Assembly: GCF_029968015.1 (NCBI RefSeq)
Contig: NZ_JASCIS010000012.1
Span: forward strand, 124,001 to 188,000
Source of the DNA: Streptomyces luteolus
GTDB lineage: Bacteria; Actinomycetota; Actinomycetes; Streptomycetales; Streptomycetaceae
DNA: 64,000 nucleotides
Reading direction: 5' to 3'
The notes below the pieces were generated by a model that saw only the letters and a program-made list of their open reading frames with translations, did not search any database and was not told the origin of the DNA. Below, in pieces: positions 40,698-50,871 of the stretch (its first letter is position 1; the number at the start of each line of letters is the position of its first letter). Both the position numbers and the translations under genes were made by a program.

Positions 40698-42406
40698 CGC
40701 ACACGACCGACCGCAGCCCGTCGCCCCGTCCCCCAGCCGGTTCGCAGGCCTCGGCGGCGCCGTCGTCGGTGCTGGGCGGACTAGCGCCCAGCGGGCGGCG
40801 GCGCAGAACCTCCGCGCTCCTCGGCGCGGTTGTGGGTGGCGTCGTCGCGGCCGGGCTCGGCCTCGGCGGGTTCGCCGTCCTCGTGATCGCCGGGTGGATC
40901 AGCTCGCCGTATCCGGACAGCGGCGCGGACGGTGCGCTGCATGTCGCGGCCGGACTGTGGCTGCTCGCCCACGGCGCCGACCTGGTCAGGACCGACAGCC
41001 TCTCCGGCGACCCGGTGCCGCTCGGCGTGACCCCGCTGCTCCTCGCCGTCGTGCCCGCGCTGCTGCTGCACCGCGCGGGCCGCGACGCCGCCGACGGCGC
41101 GGACGGGCCGCGTATCGCCCTGGGCGGAGTCGTCGCCGGGTACCTGGCGGTCGGCGCGCTCGCGACACTCTTCGCGGCCGACGGCCCGCTGCGCGCGGAC
41201 CCGCTGAACACCGGGCCGCACCTCGTCGCACTCGCGGTGCTCGGCGCGGGGGCCGGGGTGTGGAACGCGTACGGCCGCCCGCACGGCCCGCTGCCCGCGC
41301 GGCTCAGCCGCCTCGTCGACCCGGATCCGCACCGGCAAGGCCGTCCCCGCCCTCGGACGGGCCCCGCACTGCGGTCGGCCGCCGCCGGGGTCATGGTCCT
41401 GGTGGGCGGCGGCGCAATGCTCGTCGCGGTCTCGCTCGTCGTGCACGCGCAGGCCGCGCAGACCACGTATCTCCAGCTGAGCGACCTGTGGTCGGGGCGG
41501 GTCGCGGTGCTGCTCCTGGCGATCGCGCTGGTGCCCAACGCGGCGGTGTGGGGCGCCTCTTACGGCCTCGGGCCCGGCTTCACCTTCGGCGCGGGCGGTG
41601 TGGTCTGGCCCGCGGGCGCACCCACGGACCCGCAGCTTCCGCCCTTCCCGCTGCTCGCCGCGATCCCGGACCCGGCCGCCGGTACGCCGCTGACCTGGGC
41701 GGCGTGCGGGGTCGGCGGGGTGTGCGGGCTGACGGTCGGCTGGTTCACGGCACGCGCGGCGGCGCCGCAGGGCGCCGAGGACACAGAGGGCGCGGAGGCC
41801 CGGGCGGCGTGGTCGCGCGGCGAGACGGCGCTGACGGCGGGGCTCGCCGCGCTGCTGTGCGGGCTCGCCCTCGCCCTGCTCGCGGCGCTCGCGGGCGGCC
41901 CGCTGGGCGACGGGGCGCTCGCGGACTTCGGTCCGGTGTGGTGGCAGACGGGCGGCGCGGCCCTGCTCTGGGCGGGCCTGCTCGGCACCCCGGTCGCCCT
42001 GGGCCTGCGGGCCTGGCGCGTACGGACCTGGCGGGCGCGGGACCTTTGGGATTGGGGCCTGTGGGCGCGGGCGGCGGGTGTACGGGTGCCGGTTCCGCGC
42101 TTCCCGCGACGCTGGGTTCGCCTCCCGCGCTGGACTGGGCTCCCGCGCGTGAGGTTGCCGCGCGTGAGGTTGCCGCTCGTACGACAGTGGCGCGTACGGC
42201 TGTGGCGTCGCCGCGCGCAGCAGGAGCCGACGCCTCCCGTGGCGGCCGACCGCCGTCGCTGGTGGGCGCCATGGCGCGCCAAGTCCGGTACGCAGGCGGC
42301 GAGTTCTTCCTTCGGCTTCGAGCCGTACGACTTCTCCGTACGCCCCGAACCGGACCCGAACCCGAAGCCGAACCCGAACCCGAACCCCGAGTCCGACTCC
42401 ACGTGA
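40685..42406 (+). CDS. polytopic membrane protein, DUF6350-like
   Basis: This 573-residue protein has about ten transmembrane helices, for example [58 protein letters not shown] and [21 protein letters not shown] 130-residue hydrophilic Arg/Trp/Pro-rich tail ends in [20 protein letters not shown] recall a streptomycete family of unknown function (DUF6350) at this place next to purN and sucCD; confidence in the family number is moderate. The ATG at 40685 lies inside a possible upstream ORF. Convergent with the DUF4190-like gene at its 3' end. Confidence 0.7.
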   Translation: MAGVTHTTDRSPSPRPPAGSQASAAPSSVLGGLAPSGRRRRTSALLGAVVGGVVAAGLGLGGFAVLVIAGWISSPYPDSGADGALHVAAGLWLLAHGADLVRTDSLSGDPVPLGVTPLLLAVVPALLLHRAGRDAADGADGPRIALGGVVAGYLAVGALATLFAADGPLRADPLNTGPHLVALAVLGAGAGVWNAYGRPHGPLPARLSRLVDPDPHRQGRPRPRTGPALRSAAAGVMVLVGGGAMLVAVSLVVHAQAAQTTYLQLSDLWSGRVAVLLLAIALVPNAAVWGASYGLGPGFTFGAGGVVWPAGAPTDPQLPPFPLLAAIPDPAAGTPLTWAACGVGGVCGLTVGWFTARAAAPQGAEDTEGAEARAAWSRGETALTAGLAALLCGLALALLAALAGGPLGDGALADFGPVWWQTGGAALLWAGLLGTPVALGLRAWRVRTWRARDLWDWGLWARAAGVRVPVPRFPRRWVRLPRWTGLPRVRLPRVRLPLVRQWRVRLWRRRAQQEPTPPVAADRRRWWAPWRAKSGTQAASSSFGFEPYDFSVRPEPDPNPKPNPNPNPESDST

Positions 42407-42422
42407 ACGGGCGGCGGAGCCG

Positions 42423-43310
42423 CTACTCCTCCGGCGTGCCGAGGAACGGGCGGAGCTGCTCCGGGAGCAGGTCCTCGCAGGACTTCTGGGCCGTCGTCGT
42501 CAGGGCGTCGTTGACGCAGGTGTAGTAGTCGCGGTAGACGATCTGCGCCGTGAACGTGGCCGCGACCATCGCGAGCGCCAGGATCGCCGTCACCAGGCCG
42601 CTGATCGCCGCGGTCCTCTGCGGCTTGCCGGGGCCCTCCTTGGCGGGAGAGCCAGCGGGTCCGGCCCCGGTCGCCCCGGTCGACGGAGCGGTCCCCGACA
42701 CCTGAGCGGCAGACGCGGAAGCCGACCGCTCGGCCTTCCCGCCTCCCTTGCCGTCCCCGGCAGGGCGTCCGCGCAGCGAGCCGACCGCCCAGTAGATCGC
42801 GAGCGCGCCGAGCAGCAGCGCCACGTACGGCCAGGAGAACAGGGCGAAGAAGAAGCCCCACATGCCGGCGAGCAGTGCGTACCGCGCGCGGCGCTGGACC
42901 GGGTCCGTCGGGTCCCAGCGCAGCCCGCTGCCGGGACCGCCCTGGCCGCCGCCCTGGCCCTCGGACTCACCGGGCCGCTGACCGAACGGCCCCGAGGAGC
43001 GGCCGGGCTGGCGGCTGCTCCAGCGGCCTCCGCCGCCCTGGCCGCCCTTCTGCTCGCCGTCGTCCTGCTGCCGCGGCTGCCACGGGCGGTCCGGGCTGCC
43101 CTCGGGCGGCGGGGCGAAGGGATTGTCCGCACGGTCCGCACGGTCCGCACGGTCCGCACGGTCCGCACGATCTGTACGGCCCGCACGGTCCGCGTTGCCG
43201 GAAGTGTCGGCGCCGGTGCTCTCCGTGTCCGGGCCCGCGCTCGGCCGGGTCCCGTCCTCGGACGGGTCCTGCTGAGGCGAGGACGGGGGCGTGGGCAGTC
43301 GGTCCGGCAT
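42423..43310 (-). CDS. membrane protein with disordered N-terminus and two to three TM helices
   Basis: The 295-residue protein has about 130 residues of Pro/Gly/Asp/Arg-rich disorder, including a [12 protein letters not shown] repeat and RPWQPRQQD. Then follow two close transmembrane helices ([33 protein letters not shown]), a linker and a third helix ([20 protein letters not shown]). The C-terminal exported domain, [19 protein letters not shown], may form a disulfide. It resembles actinobacterial DUF4190-type membrane proteins. The ATG at 43310 is accepted. Function unknown. Confidence 0.65.
   Translation of the reverse strand: MPDRLPTPPSSPQQDPSEDGTRPSAGPDTESTGADTSGNADRAGRTDRADRADRADRADRADNPFAPPPEGSPDRPWQPRQQDDGEQKGGQGGGGRWSSRQPGRSSGPFGQRPGESEGQGGGQGGPGSGLRWDPTDPVQRRARYALLAGMWGFFFALFSWPYVALLLGALAIYWAVGSLRGRPAGDGKGGGKAERSASASAAQVSGTAPSTGATGAGPAGSPAKEGPGKPQRTAAISGLVTAILALAMVAATFTAQIVYRDYYTCVNDALTTTAQKSCEDLLPEQLRPFLGTPEE
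43126..43186 (-). repeat. CGGTCCGCA nonanucleotide repeat coding Arg-Ala-Asp
   Basis: Six to seven 9-bp units within the membrane protein gene, near-perfect. Confidence 0.9.
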
Positions 43311-43529
43311 CTGGTGTGCGTCTTCCCCTAGTTGAGGCCCGTGTACGGGGCATGCGTAGCGCTTGCTTCCCAGACGCTACCTTCCGGCAAGGTCCCCGTC
43401 CCGTGGGGGCCGCATCGTGTGCCGGTATCGTTGCTGACGGTCGAGCGCTTCGTAGAGTTCCCCGTATTGGGGGTCATGAAGCATTTGTACGACCGCACAA
43501 AGTCGAGCAAGCCATGAAAGGGCCCCGTC

Positions 43530-44171
43530 GTGGCCTCATCTGCCGCCGCCCCGAAGCGCCTCGTCGTGCTCGTCTCCGGGTCCGGTACCAACCTGCAGGC
43601 GCTGATCGACGGTATCGACGCCGTGGGCAGCGACGCCTACGGTGCCGAGATCGTCGCCGTCGGCGCCGACCGGAGCGGGACCGCCGGTCTGGAACGGGCC
43701 GAGCGCGTGGGCCTGCGGACCTTCGTGTGCCGGGTGCAGGACCACCCCACGCGCGCGGAGTGGGACCGGGCGCTCGCCGAGGCCGTAGCCGCGTACGAGC
43801 CCGACTTGGTGATCTCCGCCGGGTTCATGAAGATCGTGGGCAAGGAGTTCCTCGCGCGCTTCGGCGGCCGGACCGTGAACACCCACCCCGCGCTGCTGCC
43901 CAGTTTTCCCGGTGCTTACGGCGTACGTGACGCGCTCGCGTACGGCGCGAAGGTCACCGGCTGCACCGTCCACTTCGTCGACGACGGCGTTGACACCGGC
44001 CCGATCATCGCGCAGCGCGCGATCGAGATCAGGGACGAGGACCACGAGGACGGTGGCGATGCGCTCCACGAGCGCATCAAGGAAGTCGAGCGCAAGCTGC
44101 TCGTCGAGGTCGTGGGGCGTCTGGCCCGGCACGGCTACCGCATTGAGGGACGAAAGGTTTCCATCCCGTGA
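43530..44171 (+). CDS. purN: phosphoribosylglycinamide formyltransferase
   Basis: The 213-residue enzyme transfers the formyl group of 10-formyl-THF to GAR in purine synthesis. It begins [20 protein letters not shown], has [13 protein letters not shown], the catalytic Asn/His region in [12 protein letters not shown] and [16 protein letters not shown] with the conserved His and Asp. Length is standard. The GTG at 43530 is preceded by AAAGGGCCCC. Its stop overlaps the purH GTG by GTGA, so the two genes are translationally coupled. The promoter must be in the 220 bp upstream. Confidence 0.97.
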   Translation: MASSAAAPKRLVVLVSGSGTNLQALIDGIDAVGSDAYGAEIVAVGADRSGTAGLERAERVGLRTFVCRVQDHPTRAEWDRALAEAVAAYEPDLVISAGFMKIVGKEFLARFGGRTVNTHPALLPSFPGAYGVRDALAYGAKVTGCTVHFVDDGVDTGPIIAQRAIEIRDEDHEDGGDALHERIKEVERKLLVEVVGRLARHGYRIEGRKVSIP

Positions 44172-45745
44172 CCGCCGAAGGTACGACCGTAGAAGGTCAG
44201 CGCCCCATCCGCAGGGCTCTCATCAGCGTCTATGACAAGTCCGGCCTCGAAGAGCTGGCGCTCGGGCTGCACGAGGCGGGTGTCCAGCTCGTCTCCACCG
44301 GCTCCACCGCCGCGAAGATCGCCGCCGCTGGGGTGCCCGTCACCAAGGTCGAGGAGCTCACCGGCTTCCCCGAGTGCCTGGACGGCCGGGTCAAGACGCT
44401 GCACCCGCGCGTGCACGCCGGGATCCTCGCCGACCTGCGCCTCGACTCCCACCGCGAACAGCTCGCCGAGCTGGGCGTGGAGCCCTTCGACCTGGTCGTC
44501 GTGAACCTCTACCCGTTCACGCAGACCGTCGCCTCCGGCGCCTCGCCCGACGAGTGCGTCGAGCAGATCGACATCGGCGGCCCCTCGATGGTCCGCGCCG
44601 CCGCCAAGAACCACCCCTCGGTCGCGGTCGTCACCAGCCCCGAGCGGTACGCGGACGTGCTCGCCGCCGCCAAGGAGGGCGGCTTCGACCTGGCCGCCCG
44701 CAAGCGGCTCGCGGCCGAGGCCTTCCGCCACACCGCCGAGTACGACGTGGCCGTCGCCGCCTGGTTCGCGGCGGACTACGCGGCAGAGGGCTCGGGCGAG
44801 GAGTTCCCGTCCTTCATCGGCGTCACGTACGAGCGCAAGAACGTCCTCCGCTACGGCGAGAACCCGCACCAGCCCGCCGCCCTCTACACCGGCGGCTGCG
44901 GCGGTCTCGCGAGCGCCGAGCAGCTGCACGGCAAGGAGATGTCGTACAACAACTACACGGACACCGACGCCGCGCGCCGGGCCGCGTACGACCACGCCGA
45001 GCCGGCCGTCGCGATCATCAAGCACGCCAACCCTTGCGGCATCGCGGTCGGCGCGGACGTCGCCCAGGCGCACCGCAAGGCGCACGCCTGCGACCCGCTG
45101 TCCGCGTTCGGCGGCGTGATCGCGGTCAACCGCCCGGTCTCCGTGGCGATGGCCGAGCAGGTCGCGGAGATCTTCACCGAGGTCATCGTGGCGCCGGACT
45201 ACGAGGACGGCGCGGTCGAGGTCCTGGCCCGCAAGAAGAACATCCGCGTGCTGCGCTGCCCCGAAGCGCCGGAGCTCGTGGCCGAGTTCAAGCCGATCGA
45301 CGGCGGCGGCCTCGCCCAGATCACGGACACGCTGCAGGCCGAGGGCGACGACCCGGCGAACTGGACGCTCGCGACGGGCGAGGCGCTGTCCGACTCGGAG
45401 TTGAAGGAACTGGCCTTCGCGTGGCGCGCCTGCCGGGCCGTGAAGTCCAACGCGATCCTGCTCGCCAAGGACGGCGCCTCGGTCGGCGTCGGCATGGGCC
45501 AGGTCAACCGCGTCGACTCGGCGAAGCTCGCGGTCGAGCGCGCGGGCGAGGAGCGCGCGGCCGGTTCGTACGCCGCGTCGGACGCGTTCTTCCCGTTCCC
45601 GGACGGCCTGGAGATCCTCACGGCCGCAGGCGTCAAGGCCGTGGTCCAGCCCGGCGGTTCGGTCCGCGACGAGCTGGTCGTGGAGGCCGCGAAGAAGGCG
45701 GGCGTGACGATGTACTTCACGGGGACGCGGCACTTCTTCCACTGA
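44168..45745 (+). CDS. purH: bifunctional AICAR transformylase/IMP cyclohydrolase
   Basis: The 525-residue enzyme does the last two steps of IMP synthesis. The N-terminal IMP cyclohydrolase part has [43 protein letters not shown] and [10 protein letters not shown]. The C-terminal transformylase has [27 protein letters not shown] and [13 protein letters not shown] with its catalytic Lys/His pair, and ends TGTRHFFH. Normal length. The start codon GTG overlaps the purN stop. Its last 29 bp overlap, antisense, the end of the ATP-binding protein gene. Confidence 0.98.
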   Translation: MTAEGTTVEGQRPIRRALISVYDKSGLEELALGLHEAGVQLVSTGSTAAKIAAAGVPVTKVEELTGFPECLDGRVKTLHPRVHAGILADLRLDSHREQLAELGVEPFDLVVVNLYPFTQTVASGASPDECVEQIDIGGPSMVRAAAKNHPSVAVVTSPERYADVLAAAKEGGFDLAARKRLAAEAFRHTAEYDVAVAAWFAADYAAEGSGEEFPSFIGVTYERKNVLRYGENPHQPAALYTGGCGGLASAEQLHGKEMSYNNYTDTDAARRAAYDHAEPAVAIIKHANPCGIAVGADVAQAHRKAHACDPLSAFGGVIAVNRPVSVAMAEQVAEIFTEVIVAPDYEDGAVEVLARKKNIRVLRCPEAPELVAEFKPIDGGGLAQITDTLQAEGDDPANWTLATGEALSDSELKELAFAWRACRAVKSNAILLAKDGASVGVGMGQVNRVDSAKLAVERAGEERAAGSYAASDAFFPFPDGLEILTAAGVKAVVQPGGSVRDELVVEAAKKAGVTMYFTGTRHFFH

Positions 45746-46115
45746 GTTCCCCTTGGTGCGTCGTTGGCAGCAGCTCGCACCAGACGGTCTTGCCGTCCGG
45801 CCGCCGTGTCACGCCCCAGCGCGCTGACACGGCGGCCAGCAGCATCAGACCCCGGCCCGACTCGGCGCCGGGGTCTTGGTGTTGCCGGGGTACGGGCAGG
45901 GTGTGCGGATCAGGGTCGCTGACAGCTACGCGGGTCGGGCTGACGTCGATGGTCACGGGGGTGCCTTCGCCGAGGTGCGTGATGACGTTGGTCAGCAACT
46001 CGCTGACACAGAGCTCGACTTCGGGGCTGCTGTCGATGCCGAGGCATACGCGTACGGCCCTGCGTACCTCGGGTACCGCTTTCGCCTGCGCGGGCAGCTC
46101 CAGGATCAGTCGCAC
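45717..46115 (-). CDS. ATP-binding (HATPase_c) anti-sigma/regulatory kinase-like protein
   Basis: This 132-residue protein carries the GHKL ATP-binding fold of serine-kinase anti-sigma factors: an N-box-like [20 protein letters not shown], a G1-type VSDPDPHT and a G2-type [18 protein letters not shown]. Such small ATPases often accompany XRE/DUF397 regulators in streptomycetes and control development. The GTG at 46115 lies just inside the end of the preceding small gene (stop at 46106), so translation is coupled. It is convergent with purH and divergent from the XRE gene. Confidence 0.82.
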   Translation of the reverse strand: MRLILELPAQAKAVPEVRRAVRVCLGIDSSPEVELCVSELLTNVITHLGEGTPVTIDVSPTRVAVSDPDPHTLPVPRQHQDPGAESGRGLMLLAAVSARWGVTRRPDGKTVWCELLPTTHQGELSGRSAASP

Positions 46116-46327
46116 GGGGTGCCCGCCGCCTTGTTCAGTACGTGGGTGAGGGCTTGGGCGGTGGCGGTGTTGCAGTTCCCGAGCGCGACGAGGGGGCGGA
46201 TGGGGAGCTGCGCGGCGAAGGTGGGGGCGTCGACGCCGAGTGACGGCAGCTTGATGCCGTGGGCGGCGAGGGCGGTGCGGAGTTGCTCCACGCAGGTGTC
46301 GATGTCCGGGTCCATGTCCATGGGCAT
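46106..46327 (-). CDS. small hypothetical protein coupled to the ATP-binding protein
   Basis: The 73-residue protein begins with Met-Pro-Met-Asp repeats, then CVEQLRTALAAHGIKLPSLG and CNTATAQALTHVLNKAAG, a helical pattern without known family. GGAAAGG precedes its ATG. It overlaps the start of the ATP-binding gene by ten bases. It belongs to the WhiJ-like cluster by position only. Confidence 0.65.
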   Translation of the reverse strand: MPMDMDPDIDTCVEQLRTALAAHGIKLPSLGVDAPTFAAQLPIRPLVALGNCNTATAQALTHVLNKAAGTPCD

Positions 46328-46442
46328 GGGGCGCCTTTCCGTGTGCGGTGTGTGACGAATCCCTCACAGCGTGACGTTGGGTTGCGTACGGTTGAAGGGG
46401 TTTGCGTTGCGCAGGGCAACTGGTAAAGGGCGGTGGGTAGTT

Positions 46443-47297
46443 GTGCCTCCACGTAAGGACACCGACGCTTCGGTGAGCGTGCCGTGCTTCTACGGCGCCG
46501 AGTTGCGCTACCAGCGCGAGGCGGCGGGGCTGACGCTTGAGCAGCTGGCGGAGGGGAGCTACCGGGGCATCTCCTTCCTGAGCCAGATCGAGCGCGGTGA
46601 GCGGCGGATGCCGGAGGATCTGGCGCGGCACGTGGACAAGGTCCTCGGGACGGACGGGTTTTTCGAGCGGCGTTGTGAAGATGCGGCCAAGGCGCGGCGG
46701 GCTGGGCATCCGCTGTACTACGTCGACGTACCCGACCTGGAAAAGCAGGCGGAGACGCTGGAGGAGTGGGCGCCGAACGTCATTCCCGGCTTGCTGCAGA
46801 TCGAGCCGTACATGAGGGTCCTCATGCGTTTCGGCAAATTGTCGGCGCCGCAGGAGACGGTCGAGGAGCGTGTCCGTGGGCGGTTGGCGCGGGCTGAGCT
46901 GTGGAGTCGCGAGGATCGCCCTGATTACTGGGTGATCCTCCAGGAGCGGCTCATCCGTAACTCGCCAGTTCAACCAGCGCAGATGGCCGAGCAGTTGGAG
47001 CACGTCCTCGGCGTGGTCCGCTCTACGAAGAGCGTTTTACAGGTCGTACCGGAAACGGCGATCGCGTATCCGCTGATGCACGGCATGGCCAAGATCATGA
47101 CCTTCGCTGACGCACCACCGCTGGTGTGGACGGAAGGCAACTTCGACGGCCAGATCGTGGACTATCCGGCTCTCGTGAAGGAGTACCGCAGGTCGTACGA
47201 TCTGCTCAGGGCCATCGCGCTCTCACCCGATGCGTCCCTGGCCTTGATCGAAGAAGCAGCGAGGACCTACAGAAATGAAGCGCAGCAAGGGGATTGA
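46443..47297 (+). CDS. XRE/DUF5753 WhiJ-like transcription regulator
   Basis: This 284-residue regulator has an N-terminal Cro/CI HTH (GAELRYQREAAGLTLEQLAE, then ISFLSQIERGERR) and a long C-terminal DUF5753 domain (VIPGLLQIEPYMRVLM, ILQERLIRNS, LQVVPETAIAYPLMHG, VWTEGNFDGQIVDYP). It is the streptomycete WhiJ/AbaA-like type, almost always next to a DUF397 gene, as here, and often near an anti-sigma ATPase. These sets control sporulation and antibiotics. The GTG at 46443 is chosen, with GGTGGG about 8 nt upstream. Confidence 0.9.
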   Translation: MPPRKDTDASVSVPCFYGAELRYQREAAGLTLEQLAEGSYRGISFLSQIERGERRMPEDLARHVDKVLGTDGFFERRCEDAAKARRAGHPLYYVDVPDLEKQAETLEEWAPNVIPGLLQIEPYMRVLMRFGKLSAPQETVEERVRGRLARAELWSREDRPDYWVILQERLIRNSPVQPAQMAEQLEHVLGVVRSTKSVLQVVPETAIAYPLMHGMAKIMTFADAPPLVWTEGNFDGQIVDYPALVKEYRRSYDLLRAIALSPDASLALIEEAARTYRNEAQQGD

Positions 47298-47487
47298 CCT
47301 CAGTGTCGTCGCGTGGCGCAAGTCCAGCTACAGCAACGGGGATGGCGCCGATTGCGTAGAAGTCCGCGACGACCTCCCCGGTCTCGTCCCCGTTCGGGAC
47401 TCCAAGAACGCCGAGGGCCCCGTGCTCGTGTTTCCCGCCGCCGCGTGGGGCGCGTTCGTGCACGAGCTCCGGGGCCCCCTGGATTGA
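47275..47487 (+). CDS. DUF397 protein
   Basis: The 70-residue protein has the full DUF397 core: VAWRKSSYSNGDGADCVEV, VPVRDSKNAEGPVLVFPAAA and WGAFVHELR. DUF397 proteins antagonise or assist the adjacent XRE/DUF5753 regulator. Its ATG lies 23 bp inside the regulator gene, so translation is coupled. It ends 2 bp from the convergent SnoaL-like gene. A frameshifted remnant of a second copy is found at about 48375-48462. Confidence 0.92.
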   Translation: MKRSKGIDLSVVAWRKSSYSNGDGADCVEVRDDLPGLVPVRDSKNAEGPVLVFPAAAWGAFVHELRGPLD

Positions 47488-47489
47488 AG

Positions 47490-48185
47490 TCAGGCTTCAA
47501 ACACCCCTAGTTGTCGCAGCAGTCCGAGGTTGTCCCAGTTCCACCAGGCCTCCGCGATCCTGCCGTCCTTGCAGCGGAACGTCGCGTGTCCGGTGCCGGA
47601 GACGTCCTTGTTCGTGGGCTCCATGCCCTGGTACGCGCCGGTGTGCTTGCCCTGGAAGGTCAGCCGACAGGTCACCGTGTCACCTTCGGCGATCATGTCC
47701 TCCACCGTGATCCGGGGGCTGAAGGCGTCCGTGATCTCGCCCTTCTCCCGCTTGGCCTGCGTGAGGTCCATGTCGTAGGACGAGAGGGAGGGGTCGTGCT
47801 CGCGGTAGTCGGCCGTGCACAGCTCGTCCGCGAGGTCGGGGTTGTTGTTGTTGACCACCTCGTCGAAGAAGCGCTGGCACAAGAGCTTGTTGAGCTGTTC
47901 GTCGCGTACGACATCGAGGTCCGTGAACGTGGGCATCCCGTCGCAGGCGGCGACCATTTCCTCGAAGATGCGGTTGGTCTCGGGGAGGTTGGAGTTCTTC
48001 ATCGCCTCCTCGTGGGACGGAAACTCCACGATCTCGACGACGTGCGTGGAGTCGGAGCGGTCCCGGCCGACGATCGCATGCGTGGCGGTCCGCTTGCCCT
48101 GGGTCGCGACGACCCAGTCGTCCATCAACCGGTTGAGTTGATCGACGTTGCTGGTCTTGCAGTCGATGAGCTGGACGAAGGTCAT
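47490..48185 (-). CDS. SnoaL-like ester-cyclase-fold protein with N-terminal ABM-like domain
   Basis: The 231-residue protein has an N-terminal ferredoxin-like part (FVQLIDCKTSNVDQLNRLMD, then STHVVEIVEFPSHEEAMKNS) and a C-terminal NTF2-like half: VRDEQLNKLLCQRFFDEVVN, YREHDPSLSSY, TVTCRLTFQGKHTG and CKDGRIAEAWWNWDNLGLLR. SnoaL-type proteins cyclise polyketides or bind small molecules, and many members, as here, have no known substrate. AGGAG precedes the ATG at 48185. Its G+C content looks lower than the neighbours (runs of AAC and GTTGTTGTTG), perhaps acquired. Confidence 0.75.
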   Translation of the reverse strand: MTFVQLIDCKTSNVDQLNRLMDDWVVATQGKRTATHAIVGRDRSDSTHVVEIVEFPSHEEAMKNSNLPETNRIFEEMVAACDGMPTFTDLDVVRDEQLNKLLCQRFFDEVVNNNNPDLADELCTADYREHDPSLSSYDMDLTQAKREKGEITDAFSPRITVEDMIAEGDTVTCRLTFQGKHTGAYQGMEPTNKDVSGTGHATFRCKDGRIAEAWWNWDNLGLLRQLGVFEA

Positions 48186-48299
48186 GAGTCACTCCTGTGT
48201 GAAGAGCGACCGTGCTAACCGATGAGTCGATTTCAGGCTATACCCGGCGTGTTAGGGCGTCGCGCCGGGGCTTCTTGATGGCCAGGGTGCGGCGTGCGG

Positions 48300-48380
48300 T
48301 CAGGCTTTGACGACGATGGAGCCGCAGACCTTGTCCGCGAAGCACTGCTTCTTGGTGTCCCAGATTGGCCAGAGCCAGCA
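48300..48380 (-). pseudogene. RDD-family C-terminal relic
   Basis: On the minus strand the codons ending at the TGA at 48300-48302 read CWLWPIWDTKKQCFADKVCG and then SIVVKA, the typical C-terminus of an RDD membrane protein. No upstream part of that gene remains; it is cut at about 48375, where a DUF397 relic begins. Confidence 0.65.
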
Positions 48381-48462
48381 CGCCGAAGGCCCCGTGCTCG
48401 TGTTTCCCGCCACCGCGTGGGAGCGTTCGTGTACGAGCTACGGGGCCCTGAACTGCCGTAAG
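48375..48462 (+). pseudogene. DUF397 C-terminal relic
   Basis: Plus-strand sequence from CACGCCGAAGGCCCCGTGCT to the end near CTACGGGGCCCT closely matches the last 75 bp of the DUF397 gene at 47.4 kb. It has one base missing after GCGTGGG that shifts the frame, and no 5' part. Confidence 0.75.
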
Positions 48463-48479
48463 GCGTAAGGCTTGAGGCG

Positions 48480-49244
48480 TTACGACTTCTTGATGACCAC
48501 CGTGCTCGCTACCTTGTCGTGCCAGCCCTGGAGGCGCTGGGCGCCGTCCCAGAACGGGGACAGGTAGACGAGCAAGGCACCGATACCGCAGGTGAGGAAC
48601 TGGCCGAGCTGGGGGATGAGCACGCGCAGGAAGCCGCTGAGCGCGCCGGGCGCCTGGCCGGTGTCGATCTTGATGACCTTGACCTTGAGAGCCATCTTGC
48701 CGAGGGTCGCACCGGCGAACGCCACCATCAGCCACTCGTAGAGCAGCGTGACGAGTACGAGGGCGGCGATGGCGCCGAACCATACGGCCACGATGCCGGA
48801 GGCGGCCTCGTTGACACAGGCGTCGTAGCCCGGGTCCATGTAGGAGCCGCAGTCCTCGGCGTCCGAGACCAGGCCCATCGCGCCGAACACACCGGCCAGC
48901 ATGAAGATGAGGTAGAGGAGGCCGATGATGACGCCGTCGATCAGGCGCGCCGCGAAGCGCATGCCCATGCTGGCGAGCTGTACGGTGCCGAGCCCCGGAA
49001 TGGTCACGACGTTGAGGCCGGCAGGCACATTGCCGCCCGGGCCCTGCGGGTAACCCGGGTACGCCTGGCCCTGCTGCTGCGGGTAGCCGTACCCCTGCTG
49101 CGGCGGCACGCCCTGCGGGGCCTGCTGCGGGTAGCCGTAGCCGGGCTGACCCTGGGGCTGCTGGGGGTAGCCGTAGGGCTGGCCGCCCTGGGGCGGCTGC
49201 TGGGGCTGCTGCCCGTACGGGTTGTTCGGGTCGCCGAAGCTCAT
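48480..49244 (-). CDS. RDD-family membrane protein
   Basis: The 254-residue protein has a Gly/Pro/Gln/Tyr-rich N-terminal tail ([20 protein letters not shown]) and an RDD domain: [20 protein letters not shown] as the first helix, an exported loop with paired cysteines ([17 protein letters not shown]), a helix ([20 protein letters not shown]), [15 protein letters not shown] and [17 protein letters not shown] proteins transport ions or small solutes in some bacteria. The ATG at 49244 has GGAGGAAAC upstream. Divergent from folD. Confidence 0.88.
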   Translation of the reverse strand: MSFGDPNNPYGQQPQQPPQGGQPYGYPQQPQGQPGYGYPQQAPQGVPPQQGYGYPQQQGQAYPGYPQGPGGNVPAGLNVVTIPGLGTVQLASMGMRFAARLIDGVIIGLLYLIFMLAGVFGAMGLVSDAEDCGSYMDPGYDACVNEAASGIVAVWFGAIAALVLVTLLYEWLMVAFAGATLGKMALKVKVIKIDTGQAPGALSGFLRVLIPQLGQFLTCGIGALLVYLSPFWDGAQRLQGWHDKVASTVVIKKS

Positions 49245-49482
49245 GGCTGTTGTTTCCTCCGTTGACGTGCGGGGACTACGCGGTTGGTACGGAGGAGCTG
49301 AGCGGTACTTCGGTTGTCCCCCCGTGCACTGCCCGCGGCACTGCGCCGCTCATCGTTCTAAACGCGTGGCGTGTTTGTCCAGCCACGGCCTGAAGAGTTG
49401 TGCAAGTGCAACACAGGGTGAGGTCTCGGCCCGGTGCGGCCCGGATTGGAGCGTGGGGCGGTTCATCCGCGAGGATGGGGAC

Positions 49483-50352
49483 ATGACCGCCCAGATTCTC
49501 GATGGCAAGGCCACCGCCGCAGCGATCAAGGCCGACCTCGTCCGCCGTGTGGAAGCGCTGAAGGCGCGGGGTGTCACCCCCGGCCTCGGCACCGTGCTCG
49601 TCGGGGAGGATCCCGGCAGCCAGAAGTACGTCGCGGGCAAGCACCGCGACTGCGCGCAGGTGGGCATCGCGTCCATCCAGCGCGAACTGCCCGCCACCGC
49701 CACACAGGACGAGATCGAGGCGGTCGTGCGCGAGCTGAACGAGGACCCGCACTGCACGGGTTACATCGTGCAGCTGCCGCTCCCCAAGGGCATCGACGAG
49801 AACCGCATCCTGGAGCTCATCGACCCCGCCAAGGACGCGGACGGCCTGCACCCCATGAACCTCGGCCGCCTCGTCCTCAACGAGCCGGCGCCGCTGCCCT
49901 GCACCCCGTACGGCGTGATCCAGCTGCTGAGGCAGTTCGGGGTGGAGATCAACGGGGCGCACGTGGTCGTCGTCGGCCGGGGCGTGACCATCGGGCGGTC
50001 GCTGCCGCTGCTGCTCACCCGCAAGTCGGAGAACGCGACCGTGACGCAGTGCCACACCGGCACCCGTGACCTCGCCGCCCAGCTGCGCCAGGCCGACATC
50101 ATCGTGGCCGCGGCCGGCTCCCCGCACCTGATCAAGCCGGAGGACGTACGGCCGGGCGCCGCGGTGCTCGACGTCGGCGTCAGCCGGGACGAGAGCGGCA
50201 GGATCGTCGGCGATGTGCACCCGGGCGTCGCCGAGGTCGCGGGCTGGCTGTCGCCCAACCCGGGTGGCGTGGGCCCGATGACGCGGGCGCAGCTGCTGGT
50301 CAATGTCGTTGAGGCGGCGGAGCTTGCGGCGGACGCAAAGGGTGCGCGGTGA
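49483..50352 (+). CDS. folD: bifunctional methylene-THF dehydrogenase/cyclohydrolase
   Basis: The 289-residue enzyme interconverts 5,10-methylene-, methenyl- and 10-formyl-THF, feeding purine synthesis (PurN, PurH). It has the YxxxK catalytic motif in [12 protein letters not shown], the [10 protein letters not shown] loop, [13 protein letters not shown], the NADP-binding [17 protein letters not shown] and the C-terminal [15 protein letters not shown]. Length is normal. The ATG at 49483 follows GAGGATGGGG. The DUF3017 gene begins one base after its stop. Confidence 0.97.
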   Translation: MTAQILDGKATAAAIKADLVRRVEALKARGVTPGLGTVLVGEDPGSQKYVAGKHRDCAQVGIASIQRELPATATQDEIEAVVRELNEDPHCTGYIVQLPLPKGIDENRILELIDPAKDADGLHPMNLGRLVLNEPAPLPCTPYGVIQLLRQFGVEINGAHVVVVGRGVTIGRSLPLLLTRKSENATVTQCHTGTRDLAAQLRQADIIVAAAGSPHLIKPEDVRPGAAVLDVGVSRDESGRIVGDVHPGVAEVAGWLSPNPGGVGPMTRAQLLVNVVEAAELAADAKGAR

Positions 50353-50353
50353 C

Positions 50354-50800
50354 ATGGGTGCGTCCGTGAGCGAAGAGGCCCGGGAACCCCGGGAACAGGC
50401 CCAGGAACCCCGGAAGAAGTCGCGGCGGTTCCCGTCGATCACCCGGGACACCGCGCGGCCCGAGGGCGGTGGCCGCGCCGCCGCCGGGGACGCGCCCGCG
50501 CCCGCACGCCAGTGGCCGATGCTGACGGTTCTCGGCCTGACCGGAATCGGGCTGCTGCTCACGGCGTTCGACCTCTTCCGGGTCGGCACGATCCTGATCG
50601 GCGTCGCCCTGCTCGCGGGTGCCGTGCTGCGCTGGGTGCTGCCCTCGGTGGGCATGCTGGCGGTCCGCTCCCGCTTCACCGACATGGTGACGTACGGGCT
50701 CTTGGGCCTGGTGATCGTGCTGCTCGCGCTGATGGCGCAGCCGGACGGCCTGGAGATCCCGTTCCTGGAGGGGATCCTGCACTTCACGGTGACCAATTAG
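50354..50800 (+). CDS. DUF3017 membrane protein
   Basis: The 148-residue protein has a charged N-terminus (EEAREPREQAQEPRKKSRRF), then three hydrophobic helices (LTVLGLTGIGLLLTAFDLF, TILIGVALLAGAVLRWVLPS, MVTYGLLGLVIVLLALMAQ). It matches the DUF3017 family that follows folD in actinobacteria. Its ATG begins one base after the folD stop (TGACATG), so it belongs to the same operon. Function unknown. Confidence 0.85.
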   Translation: MGASVSEEAREPREQAQEPRKKSRRFPSITRDTARPEGGGRAAAGDAPAPARQWPMLTVLGLTGIGLLLTAFDLFRVGTILIGVALLAGAVLRWVLPSVGMLAVRSRFTDMVTYGLLGLVIVLLALMAQPDGLEIPFLEGILHFTVTN

Positions 50801-50829
50801 GTGACCAATTAGGGGCACGCCGCAACGAA

Positions 50830-50871
50830 GACGGCGCCCGTCCTCTCCCCCGAGGGAGGACGGGCGCCGTC
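50830..50871 (+). terminator. terminator of the folD operon
   Basis: GACGGCGCCCGTCCTC (50830-50845) pairs perfectly with 50856-50871 and is followed by GGTTTTGGGG. Confidence 0.85.

Noticed and set aside
45717..47003. 428-codon minus-strand frame as a single ATP-binding protein
   Set aside because: Only the last 132 residues have the GHKL fold. The upstream part is antisense to the conserved XRE/DUF5753 gene.
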